From: Porites lobata
Taxonomy: Eukaryota; Cnidaria; Anthozoa; Scleractinia; Poritidae
NCBI GenBank assembly: GCA_942486035.1
Contig: CALNXK010000030.1
Span: 507,001 to 571,000, forward strand
Direction: 5' to 3'
Length of the DNA: 64,000 nt
Shown here: positions 12,501-24,400 of the stretch, piece by piece
How the letters are laid out: every line of letters starts with the position of its first letter
How positions within the stretch are numbered: the stretch's first letter is position 1
Notes under the pieces: model-generated
Databases searched by the model: none
The model's input: the letters and a program-made list of their open reading frames with translations, nothing else
What the model was told of the DNA's origin: nothing
Position numbers and translations under genes: made by a program

Positions 12501-15495
12501 TCATCATGCTCATTTTGTTGTCGCCTCCTTTGTAATTACCAAGATAATTTGTCTTGCCTTCTTTGTAATTACCAATAACATTTACCAATAACATTTCTGT
12601 ATTCTTGAATCATCATCATCCTCACTTTGTTGTTGCCTTCTTTGTAATTACCAAGATAATTTACCAATAACATTTCTGTATTCTTGAATCATTCACCAAT
12701 AACATTTCTGTATTCTTGAATCATCATCATCCTCACTTTGTTGTTGCCTTCTTTGTAATTACCAAGATAATTTACTTACCAATAACATTTCTGTATTCTT
12801 GAATCATCATCATCCTCACCTTGTTGTCGCCTCCTTTGTAATTACCAAGATAATTTAGTTACCAATAACATTTCTGTATTCTTGAATCATCATCATCCTC
12901 ACTTTGTTGTTGCCTCCTTTGTAATTACCAAGATAATTTAATTACCAATAACATTTCTGTATTCTTGAATCATCATCATCCTCACTTTGTTGTTGCCTTC
13001 TTTGTAATTACCAAGATAATTTCATTACCAATAACATTTCTGTATTCTTGAATCATCATCATCCTCATTTTGTTGTTGCCTTCTTTGTAATTACCAAGAT
13101 AATTTCATTACCAATAACATTTCTGTATTCTTTCATCATCATCCTCATTTTTTGTTGTTGCCTTCTTTTTGTAATTACCAAGATAATTTCATTACCAATA
13201 ACATTTCTGTATTCTTGAATCATCATCATCCTCACTTTGTTTTTTGATAATTTCATTACCAATAACATTTCTGTATTCTTGAATCATCATCATCCTTTTG
13301 TTGTTGCCTTCTTTGTAATTACCAAGATAATTTCACTTTGTTGTTACCAATAACATTTAACATTTCTGTATTCTTGAATCATCATCATGCTCATTTTGTT
13401 GTTGCCTTCTTTGTAATTACCAAGATAATTTCATTACCAATAACATTTCTGTATTCTTGAATCATCATCATCCTCACTTTGTTGTCGCCTCCTTTCTAAT
13501 TACCAAGATAATTTCATTACCAATAACATTTCTGTATTCTTGAATCATCATCATCCTCAAGATTTTTGTTGCCATGCCTTTTTTTCCTTTTGTAATTACC
13601 AAGATAATTTAGTTACCAATAACATTTCTGTATTCTTGAATCATCATCATCCTCACTTTCTCGTTGCCTTCTTTGTAATTACCAAGATAATTTACTTACC
13701 AATAACATTTCTGTATTCTTGAATCATCATCATGCTCATTTTGTTGTCGCCTTCTTTGTAATTACCAAGATAATTTAATTACCAATAACATTTCTGTATT
13801 CTTGAATCATCATCATCCTCACTTTGTTGTCGCCTCCTTTGTAATTACCAAGATAATTTCATTACCAATAACATTTCTGTATTCTTGAATCATCATCATC
13901 CTCACTTTGTTGTTGCCTTCTTTGTAATTACCAAGATAATTTCATTACCAATAACATTTCTGTATTCTTGAATCATCATCATCCTCACTTTGTTGTCGCC
14001 TCCTTTGTAATTACCAAGATAATTTCCTTACCAATAACATTTCTGTATTCTTGAATCATCATCATCCTCACTTTGTTGTTGCCTTCTTTGTAATTACCAA
14101 GATAATTTCATTACCAATAACATTTCTGTATTCTTGAATCATCATCATCCTCACTTTGTTGTCGCCTCCTTTGTAATTACCAAGATAATTTACTTACCAA
14201 TAACATTTCTGTATTCTTGAATCATCATCATCCTCACTTTGTCGTCGCCTTCTTTGTAATTACCAAGATAATTTACTTACCAATAACATTTCTGTATTCT
14301 TGAATCATCATCATCCTCACTTTGTTGTTGCCTTCTTTGTAATTACCAAGATAATTTCATTACCAATAACATTTCTGTATTCTTGAATCATCATCATCCT
14401 CATTTTGTCGTTGCCTTCTTTGTATTTACCAAGATAATTTCATTACGAATAACATTTCTGTATTCTTGAATCATCATCATCCTCACTTTGTTGTTGCCTT
14501 CTTTGTAATTACCAAGATAATTTCATTACCAATAACATTTCTGTATTCTTGAATCATCATCATCCTCACTTTGTCGTTGCCTTCTTTGTATTTACCAAGA
14601 TAATTTCATTACGAATAACATTTCTGTATTCTTGAATCATCCTGATCGTCGTCACTTTGTCGTCGCCTTGTTTGTAATTACCAAGATAACTTACTTACCA
14701 ATAACATTTCTCTATTCTTGAATCATCATCATCCTCACTTTGTTGTTGCCTTCTTTGTAATTACCAAGATAATTTCATTATCAATAACATTTCTGTATTC
14801 TTGAATCATCATCATCCTCATTTTGTTGTTGCCTTCTTTGTAATTACCAAGATAATTTCATTACCAATAACATTTCTGTATTCTTGAATCATCATCATCC
14901 TCACTTTGTTGTCGCCTTCTTTGTAATTACCAAGATAATTTCATTACCAATAACATTTCTGTATTCTTGAATCATCATCATCCTCACTTTGTTGTCGCCT
15001 TCTTTGTAATTACCAAGATAATTTACTTACCAATAACATTTCTGTATTCTTGAATCATCATCATCCTTACTTTGTTTTCGGCTTCTTTATAATTACCAAG
15101 ATAGTTTTATTAGCAAAAACATTCCGGTATTCTTGAATCATTATTATCCTCAGTTTGTGTTCGCCTGCTTTGTAATTACCAAGATAATTTCATTATCAAT
15201 AACATTTCTGTATTCTTGAATCATTATCATCCTCACTTTGTTGTTGCCTTCTTTGTAATTACCAAGATAATTCCATTACCAATAATATTTCTGTTTTCTC
15301 GAATCATTATCATCCTCCTTTTGTTGTGTCCTTCTGTGCCATATTACCAAGATAGTTTACTTACCAAGTAACATTTCTGTATTCTTGAATCATCATTATC
15401 ATCGTAATTATGTTATTGCCTTTCATGTTGTTCCTTATTTTAATTATTAGGATTATTTACTAACTAATAACATTTCTGTATTCTTGAATCATCAT
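9586..15495 (+). repeat. Satellite array of 83-bp units (roughly 70 copies)
   Basis: The monomer reads TCATCATCATCCTCACTTTG, then TTGTCGCCTTCTTTGTAATT, then ACCAAGATAATTTACTTACC, then AATAACATTTCTGTATTCTT, then GAA: 83 bp. Two recurrent variant positions are TTGTCGCC/TTGTTGCC and TTACTTACC/TTCATTACC, and each variant occurs in local runs. A few units are shortened or rearranged (around 10690, 10840, 12210, 12560, 12690, 13130, 13350). Units at the right edge (15060-15495) are the most diverged. All frames contain frequent stops and 83 is not a multiple of 3, so the short ORFs inside are not genes. The array fills the convergent space between ARL3 and IDH3B. Confidence 0.97.
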
Positions 15496-15533
15496 AAAAA
15501 GAACAAGTTTTGCTGTTGGCTAATTGCAAATTA

Positions 15534-15590
15534 CAGTGGAACCTCGATACAACGAACGTTTGTAGTACGTATTTCTCAGTATCGTGGAGC
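15534..15590 (+). mobile_element. One end of a pogo/Tigger-like element
   Basis: After TA (15532-15533) comes CAGTGGAACCTCGATACAAC, nearly the same as the TIR of the element at 49385-50206. I could not find the matching opposite end nearby, so this is probably a truncated insertion at the satellite edge. Confidence 0.45.
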
Positions 15591-15599
15591 TATATTTTT

Positions 15600-16632
15600 T
15601 TTCCAGCAAATAGTCAAATATAGAAACGAACCGTTTTTGACTAAACCTCCTTATAGAAAACATATCATATGGATAATTTTATAAGATTGACCGCTGGATA
15701 CGTACGGGGATGTTTGTTAAAGCTTTTTCTTAGTTTGTTTTTCAGCAAGAAAGAAAAGAAAGCAATTGCTTGTTTTTATAAAACTCAGTTAACAAACTCG
15801 CTGTATGGAAGGAACTGACATTTTCACTATTACCATTTTTATGGGAAAACAAACAAAAAAAGTCTGTCAGACGTTTTCTTAATTATAAGGAGGGTGTGTT
15901 CATGGATTGCATGCGCTACGATTCAAAAGTCTTTGATTGCATTGTGAATCTTTCCGAACTTGTTCAATTTTCTTGTTTACAATTAACAGATACCTACTTA
16001 CCGTACTTAAGAAAAAATGAGCCGCTTCTCCGACTTTTTTCTTTGGATAAAGCACTTAGTTCAAAGACGCATATGCAAGGCGCGGTTTGTGAAACTGGAT
16101 CTTAACTTTGTTGTGACGTCACAATAGCCGCATTCCGTTGGAAGTGAAGTATGCACGCGCGCGAAAATCAAATTGAGACCACAAATGGCAAATTGAAATT
16201 TTTTTTCCCATTTAAGAAGAAGGTAGGAAATGGCATTTACTTTTAGGAAAATATCTTAATTCCGGAGCTGATCTTCTTTGTAGTAGCAGAGTTCTGGTAC
16301 GAATAACAAAATGTCGTTATGGCGTATTTTGGAATTCTGGCGCGCGTGCATACCCAGCAAGTTTCGGAGGAATCTTATTCCGAACCAGAGTTCGTTCCAA
16401 GGTTCTCTCTCGCAAAATTAAAATTAGAACCTGGTTACAAGAGCGGGGCAGACCCAGTTTGCCAGGCTGGCTCGCACTGCCGTAAGCTGATTTTTCCTCG
16501 TATTCGGCGCTTTGCGTGGCTCGTTCTTAAACGCAAAGAAAAATTTCAAGAAAAACCTCTGGGAACAGGATAGCATTGCCGAGATGACGGAATTTCAGCT
16601 AGACCCGGTAGCTCGATATTGTTGTGTTTCAT
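15600..16632. other. Intergenic, no gene recognised
   Basis: AT-rich sequence with isolated GC-rich patches (around 16130-16170 and 16330-16500). Short ORFs such as 15896-16105 show no recognisable domain or exon structure. Confidence 0.5.
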
Positions 16633-16828
16633 AAGTTTGCGTAGCCAGCGTCTCCAGTCAAGTTATTGCGCGAAAGTTGGAACGAGAGCAAAAGAAATAC
16701 AAGATCGTAGGGGGAGGGGGAGAGGAGAAGAGGAAACAGCTTTCCTCCCCTCCCCCTTCATTCCTCTTTTTTGCTCTTGTCCCAACTCTCCCCACGAACT
16801 CGCAAGGAAAAGCTTGCTGCGCAGGCTA
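16633..16828. mobile_element. Palindromic MITE, 9-bp target duplication
   Basis: The right end in reverse reads TAGCCTGCGCAGCAAGC; the left end is a decayed version (AAGTTTGCGTAGCCAGCG). The purine-rich segment near 16708-16740 pairs with pyrimidine-rich 16741-16780. Flanks GTGTTTCAT (16624-16632) and GTGTTTAAT (16829-16837) match at 8 of 9 positions. Confidence 0.7.
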
Positions 16829-16957
16829 GTGTTTAATTGACGTGCCACAATTTTGGCAAAGCGATCTAGCCCTGCCAACCGGGGCAGTGTGGCATGTTGA
16901 TTAGCCCACTTTGCCTTGATTGGATCTATAGAATGCAAAATAACTTCTGCCTTGAAA

Positions 16958-17134
16958 TATAATGGGAACCAGAGGTTTTTCTCGCGCGCGGCTGGATTTA
17001 TCGTTGTCGACCGCAGGCCGAAAGATCTTCAGCCAAAGGCAGAAGTCACAAGCGGCGAAGCTTTTCGCGCAAGTCACTTTAAAGACTTGACCGAAACCGG
17101 AAAACGCACAGAACAGTCTCTGGCAACCAGGGAA
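16958..17134. mobile_element. TACCCTGGG-type MITE with perfect 9-bp target duplication
   Basis: The ends (TATAATGGGAACCAGAGG and, in reverse, TTCCCTGGTTGCCAGAGA) are decayed versions of the TIRs of the element at 36931-37240, and the interior is collinear with it (CTCGCGCG, CGCAGGCCGA, GCGGCGAAGC, GACTTGACCGAAACCGGAAA). Both sides carry GCCTTGAAA (16949-16957 and 17135-17143), a perfect 9-bp duplication. Its 177 bp equal the other copy minus its nested insertion. Confidence 0.85.
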
Positions 17135-17143
17135 GCCTTGAAA

Positions 17144-18300
17144 CTGAGTAATGCGTTATAACGATTTCCAAACACAAGAAAACTACCAGTCATAAGTAGT
17201 AGTCATGAGCTGAGTCGGAACGCAATCTTAACTAGATCTTAAAGCTCTGTTTTTCTAAATACCGCCTCCAACCATCCTCCTCTAAAATTCATTAGGTGCG
17301 CGTACACATACTTACCGCATTCTTATCATGAACCAATTGAAGAAGCGGTTTCACAGGGCTTTCAAATAAAAACTATGTTGGGCGGATATTAACAAAGGAA
17401 AATGGAGCTTGAAGCAGTGGGATGAAAGCATTGTCGAGTTAAAAATTGTAGACGAAGGCAGCAATTGCGGCTAGCACCAACACTTTAACCGGGTTACGAA
17501 TTCAAAGTTTATGTTGTGTAAATGCGTCTTAAGAATTTACCAGCAGCCCCGTTCTTTGCTAAAAAGAGGGCTTCTTAATGTATGAAAACATATGCAACAC
17601 TGACCTCCCTGTCTTTGTGCGTAGAGAAGATATCCAAGCCATGAAGGGATTACCAAAGGATTTCAAAAATCGTTGTGTCTTTGGAAATAAAATCGAAACT
17701 TACTTGTTACGTCACAAAGACGCTTTTCAGTTGAAGGACATATGCGCGCGCAGTTTATGTCCAAATTCGGAGGCTTCGTGTTTCAACTAAAGCGTATTTT
17801 TGAAAACAAACCTTGTTGGGATATTGTTCGTAAGAATAAATCAGCCAGTCTTTATAAAGCAGGGCGGACAAAAAAACACTAAGTGGGAGGATTAGTTATT
17901 AGAGGGTCGGAAAACACAAAAAAACTGAAGGTCTTTATTCTTTGCTGTCACCCTGTTCACATAAAAATTAGTTTTTTATTTCCTGTTTTAATGGTTATTG
18001 CCATATATCTCTAGTCAGGAAATTCATTTTCTTGGAGATTTTCCTCCAAATAGGACAGGACTAAAAAAAGCAAGCAAATACGAAGAAAAACAAAACACTT
18101 TTTAGCCTGTTTTAAATAAAACCAAATTAACAAGTATACAAGTAGTGTAGGGGATTAAACACCACTTGAGAAACTTCCCTGGTCAAAATCATAAGCTGAT
18201 CGTCGAAAAGGAACTTGTGTCAATTCATTATGTTGTAGTAAATTAATAGGAATCTAACAGGATCACGAAACATTAACTTTGTTTATAACTTGCTTTTGCA
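17144..18300. other. Intergenic, 3' of IDH3B, no gene recognised
   Basis: AT-rich sequence. The short ORF at 17578-17790 has no recognisable similarity, codon signature or splice context. Confidence 0.5.
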
Positions 18301-18306
18301 TTTATT
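18301..18306 (-). terminator. Candidate poly(A) signal for IDH3B
   Basis: On the minus strand this reads AATAAA, about 180 bases after the IDH3B stop codon, in an AT-rich context. A second overlapping signal follows. Confidence 0.45.
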
Positions 18307-18488
18307 TTTATTTGTAATTGTACAATGCTATTTACAGTCCACTTTTTAAAATTAACAACAACCTTTTCATAACTTTCAGTGGCACAGCTAACAAAGCAAC
18401 CAATCCAGGAAAATTCAAAGTACATATAAGGATCAGTAAAAGTTGTCATCAGAAATCACCTATTTTTTTTATTGTTGGAGTAGAATGT

Positions 18489-21400
18489 CTATTCATACAT
18501 GTGTCGAATGACCGCCTGTACAAAATCAGTAGTGCTTGTACTGCCGCCCATATCCATGGTCAGGAACTGAAAACAAACGATAAAAGTCTGAAATCAGTGG
18601 TAAAATAGGTAGAAAGGCTGAGCTGATTCGGCCGTCTCCTCGCACAAACCCAACAAGGTGCGTTCAGGAGAGAAAGACTCCTGACCGTTCCTTGGGGGTC
18701 GACGAAACGAAGACTTCAGACAACTCAGATGGAAATGGTTATATTAATACATATGCCGCGTTATTGACAAAGCGTGACGTCAAGATGGCTGGATAATGAC
18801 CAAGTTCTTTCTTGCGATTTTATTTATTTTTTCCCGAGATCAACCCTTGGTCAGTGATCACCGTTTATGCAGTACTAAACTAGACTCTGTTAATATTAAT
18901 TTTACACACCTGTCCTTCAGAAATGGTCTTTTGAAGCGCGTCACTGATCATTTTTGAATAGAATCCCAGACTGTAAAACAAAAAAGTGGATTGGTTGTAA
19001 TGGATTTCCCAAATTGGAGACGTTTAAACCGGAAATGTTCAACCAGGGTTAGCAAATTTTATTGATGAGTGGAGTCAGTGTGACTTCTGCTTCCCATTTT
19101 GGAAATTTTGTATCAGACTTTCCAGCACATGTATACACTATTTAAACCTGGAAAGCTCAAATCCATGATGGCGGTCATGTAAACTTTTCAACCCTCTTCC
19201 TGTTTTGTCGTGGAGTATAATTCTTTAATTTCGATGATTTAATTAAGGTTTACAACGTTTACAATTAACGTAAATTGTATTTGTTGCGAAAAAGGTAAGG
19301 ATAAAACTGTGTTTGTTACCGAAAATTTCTTGAGTCGAAGTGGCTCCCTGTTTGTTACCGAAAATTTTTGGAGTCGAAGTGACTCCCTCCGTAACCTCAG
19401 TGGAGTCATCTGAACAATTTTGGCGTAAAATACGCCAAATTTGGCGTATTTGCGAACCCTGTTCAACTGTGGCTCTTTTTCGCTATTGACCACTCTACGC
19501 TTCAGAAATAAACCATATCCTGTCACCAAAAAGGAAATGATCAAGTATATGACAGTTGCTAAAATGTTTTCAGACATTACTGAAAATTTAAAGATGGACA
19601 AAATCATTCATTTCTAAAAGACGAACATCTTTTAGAGAGCTCAATCAAATGAATTACTTCATATGCTCCAGCATGTCCACACCAGCTAAAATCATCGCTG
19701 TGGGATTTGCAATATTTCTTCCTGCCATTTGAGCGTATGTGTGACGGGCTCCCTGAAAATTCAAGGAAACTTTGTGTCAGTGATTCAACTGCAATGCGTA
19801 ATGGGCTGGCCACTTGGCACTTGGAATGAGTCAAGTATTTATAGGGATATTTTGTGGACTCCTAGCTTTAGATGAATCCTTCTAGCTTTACATGAAACCT
19901 CTTTTGCAGTAATTTAAAATGGCATTGTATAGCGTGATGCCCTAACTGTTGATCATGTGAACAAGATCCTGTGATGTGACCGTTCAAATGAAACCCCTTC
20001 AGTGGTACTATCACATGGTACTATCATTCTATTTGGTATGAAGATGTAACTTTTGAATTAGTGAACAAAATCCTCAGAAGTTATCATTCAAATGAAACCC
20101 TCTCAGTAGTACTTTCACATTCTACTGTTAGTTGTCAGGTTTATAAAAAGAAAATCAAGATTTTAGTGCATATGCCCAGTTTTAAAAAAACACAATATTA
20201 CATAAAAATAGTTGCCAATTATTATTATACCCTTGGAGTTACTGTAACAAAAACAAGTAATACTAGTAAGGAATTCTATTTCAAACTTTTCTCACGTAAT
20301 TATGGTCCCTATGACAGATACTTACGGGTTCAAAGATGGCAAAGTTGCTTCCAAGACTTTTTCCAGGCACCACGCCAGCACCACCAACCAATGCTGCTCC
20401 AACATTGTCTACAATACTGCCATATAAATTAGGTAAGACCATCACATCGAACTGGTGGGGTTTAGCTACCAGCTGATAAACAAAACAAAAGGAAACACAA
20501 AAAGATAAGTAGAGTAAAAGATGTCAGTGGTGGATATTTGGCCTAAAGTCCAGATACATGTTGTTGTGCCACCTAGCTTACAAATTCCTTTCCAAAACTT
20601 TCCCTGCTTTGAGTTGAAGTTTGACAATGATTTCTAAATGGTATCAGCTTTGTTTGGAGTGTAGAAAACACTAAGCTGCCGATAGAATCCAGGTACTAGT
20701 TGTTAAATAACTATCCACTGGATAGATCACTATCCAGTGGATAACATTATCCAATGTTTGGACGACCCAGGCGTGGTAAATAAACGATGCCTAGGTGTCA
20801 TGCAAATCAGAAAACCTTTCTCTCTTCAAGATTACCTTATCAATAAAGCCCTGTATATCATTTTAAGTAATAAATGAACTGTATAAGAATTGAAAGCTTT
20901 GAATAAAATTCAATGATAAATCAGAAACTACTTTATATTAAAGGCTGATAGCTGCATATTTAACATAAATACTTTTATCATATGACCCATGATAAAGCCC
21001 TGCATGCAATTTCATTGAAAATCATATGGCAAAAAAATTCCCTAATGATTGCTGTACACGTCAAGTGATAGGGCCAGAGAAATACATTCAGCCCTGCTAG
21101 AAAAGCATATTGACAGATGCGGGTTCAGTCCGTCAGAAAAAATTATTCAAAACACAATGGTCATATGATAAAATGCTTATTGACTGAGTTAGGTTGGGCT
21201 GGACAGGAAAACATTTGGCTTTTGGTCAGGACGCACGGACCTCGAGCCAAATATTTGACATCCCTTCTGGCCCTCCCACTCAGTCAACAAGTACATTTTA
21301 GTGTGTTATTTATTATTTATTATATTTATTTCATAATCACTTCCACCATATGGTGAGGAGCACAACAGAGCAGGCTCCAATTTAAGTGTGTCCTTACAGA

Positions 21401-24400
21401 GAACCCACCCAGCCCAGGAAAGGTTGGCCACACGACCGCGGTTTATGTCCCCTACTCTTTTTGAACAATGGTGTGGGTTCTTCTACGTCCCACAAGAACA
21501 GATTAGTGAAAGTGCTGTGAGATGAGACTTGAGGCTTTTCGTCCATATCTGAGAAGACTGGAAAGTCTAACCATTTGCAGATGTCAATCCAAAGGCAGCA
21601 CTTTCTCTTTAGTTATTTTAAGACCCCGAGTGTTGGTCTGGCTGGGGTTTGAACCCATAACCTCCTGCTCAGCCGACTGGCGCTCTCCCAACTCAGCTAA
21701 CCAGGCAGCAGTTAAAGGCACTCGCAAGTGGACAAACTTTCCTTACAAATCTTCCTGCATTATTTTATTACAGAACTAGGTGGCAGAAGTTGAAAATGAC
21801 TAGGTTATACCTGCATACATGTGTTGTCTACTATCATTCCTTCAAACTTGATCTTTGGGTACAGTTTGGAAACTTGCTCACAAGTTTTCAAAAACAAACC
21901 ATCACCTTGCTTCCTATTGAGAGAATAGAAAATTTACAAAATGAAATGGTAAATTCTGTACACATGTTGCAGATAATTTTTGTCTCTTGTTAGATTCCAT
22001 TTTCCTTATTAAAAAGTTTTCTTACTCGGTTAGTTTAACCTGTTTTACTTCATGAAATTAATGATTCAAACTACAGTTCTAGGGTAAAATTTCCTTTTTT
22101 TAGATGAAAGCACTTTTAGGACTTTTCAAGGATTTGTTTTTGAATTTGACAATTATTTAACTATGAAAACCCCATATACCGCATTTTGAGGAACAACAAA
22201 AAAGAACAAATTAAAGCACAAAACAATAGTCCATGTTTTTGGACATTGTCAAAATGTATTTGAGTGACAAGTTTTCATAATGCATAACTTGAGAAATTAG
22301 ATGGTGGTGATATATCCAGCTGTATAACATTAACTATTCACCAGGCTCTGGTTGTTCAAACGTTGGATAGCGCTATCCACTGGATGAATCGCTGTCTAGT
22401 GGATAAGTATCAGGAAAATTAATTGCGTTATCCACTGGATAGAGATTTATCCTGTCGATACCGTTATCTGTCTTTCGAACAACTGGGCCCAGTACATGTA
22501 ATTTGCTTCAGAACAACATGAACTTACATAATATTCGCCTTGTGAACAGCAGTGACTTTCTGCCTCTTGTGCCTTGTTGCATAGTCAAAAGCAAACTTAG
22601 CGATCCTTTCAGATTTCTTTCTTGTGATAACCTTGATCATTTCAACAACTCCTGGTACACTCTGTAACCAATCAACACAAGAAATACAATAGTACCTCAC
22701 AGAAGTTCCTAACACTGTTCTTTAGTAAAATCAGAACGAGCTGTTACCGCATTACGTGAAATACAGGGACATGGTTATGGCCTTAAGGAAGCTAATAAAA
22801 AGATGATCTTGGCAGACATTGGTTAGCCCTTTAAGCCCCACGATCCACATACAGATTCTCCATATTGACCTCCATACAAAGCTTTTTCATTTAAGTGATC
22901 AGTTTACTAACTCTCATAACCTAATTTCTCTTATTGTGTTTTGATATTTTTAGGAGAAAGTTGATGTTGGACACTCTTGAGACTTTTAAAACAGAAATAG
23001 GGTTAATAGAAATCTTGAGGATCTTGATCGAGACTGGTTAATAGAAAAAAAGAAATTTTTAAAAAGCCAGGAAAAGGTGAAAAACGTTAACATCTACATA
23101 TTGTTCCATGTTAAACTCTGACTAAAGAATATCATATCATTGAAGGAAAACATGATAAAATTACAGACCTCATGTTCCAGGCTAGTGTATTCTCCCTCTG
23201 TCTGCTCTCTGATAATTATCATATCTACATCTTTATGTCTAACAAACACAAGAAATTTTGTTTCATTAACCCTTTTCGTCCCACAGAAGATTAAGGAAAC
23301 ATGACCCCTTATTTCCCAAAAGCTAATTTAGATGTGCTGTACTACAGACCAAATTTTCTACACTTCCTGGTTGGTTGTGTGATACTAACTTGCATGACTT
23401 TTATAGCAAAACGAGCTTACCCCAGGTAGGTTCATACCTGGTTCAAAGGTTATTTGGCGAGACATGCTGTCCTAGGTGTTGCATTTTTAACAGTTTTTCG
23501 TGCAGTTTGTTGGTAAGGTGTAGGTAATATGTCGGTAATGTGTTGGTTAACCGTTGGTGACAGTTGACCAACAGTCATTTTAGGGGAGGGGTTCTTCACA
23601 ATTACTCCCCAGTGTATCTCATATAAATCACAATGAGTCAACAAGAGCTAACCTTTCAGGCAATGGTAGCAAACATAATCTCCATTCAGTAGTGAGGAAG
23701 GTGTGGTAAGTATGGTCAAACAACTAGTTTCATGTGTCTTGTGAGATAAAAATAATTAACCTGTAATGCTGCACCCTCGGATATACCAACAAATTAAAAC
23801 CAAATGAAATAACACATTTAGAGGAAGAGAAATGCAAGAGGAAAGGTACCTGGTGTTATAACCTGGAAGGCTTTTACAGTGGACAACATTTGCAAACAGG
23901 TCCAGCTCTGTTCTGTAAGTAAAATGGAGTGACCCATTAATTCATTATGAAAAGAAGACAAAATTTTTTATTATGGTTCTCCTGCCACTATCCAAGTTAA
24001 GATCAAAGGTTAAGATGTGCATTAGAAGGAGACAAACCAGTTAGCTATGCATGACAGAGTTGGGCTTAAGAGAAACAAAACCAACTCTACTTAACCTAAC
24101 CTGAGAAAACAGCCAACATTTTGCGACCCAAAATAATGTTTGAGAAACAAGCACAGGGTAGTGCTTCTGATTGGTTGAAGCAAATTTTCAGCCAACCAGA
24201 AGCACAACCAAGGTCTGGGCATTTCGCCGACACTTCGCCCGACGACATGCCGCCCGATACTTGGTCGATAGTTGGTCGATACTTGACCGATGTGTCGGTC
24301 AGTAATTGGTCGACACTCGGTCGATGGTCGGTCGACACTTAGCATTTCCTACATTTTCCTACATTTTTGCGGGACCACAGGAGCAGCAGATTCAACTTAG

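Noticed and set aside
13065..13722. ORFs inside the satellite (MNHHHP..., KKRRQQQK...)
   Set aside because: They are translations of the 83-bp unit, which shifts frame every copy, and carry stops in neighbouring units.
9586..15495. Regularly spaced repeats resembling a CRISPR array
   Set aside because: Units are contiguous 83-bp tandem repeats with no unique spacers, in an animal nuclear context.
15896..17790. ORFs 15896-16105, 16319-16573 and 17578-17790 as small genes
   Set aside because: No domain, no splice-linked continuation, and part of the region is covered by MITEs.
21640..21710. A functional tRNA gene from the A and B boxes
   Set aside because: No cloverleaf with paired acceptor stem; the tRNA-like head continues into a long body with an A/T-rich tail, which identifies a SINE.
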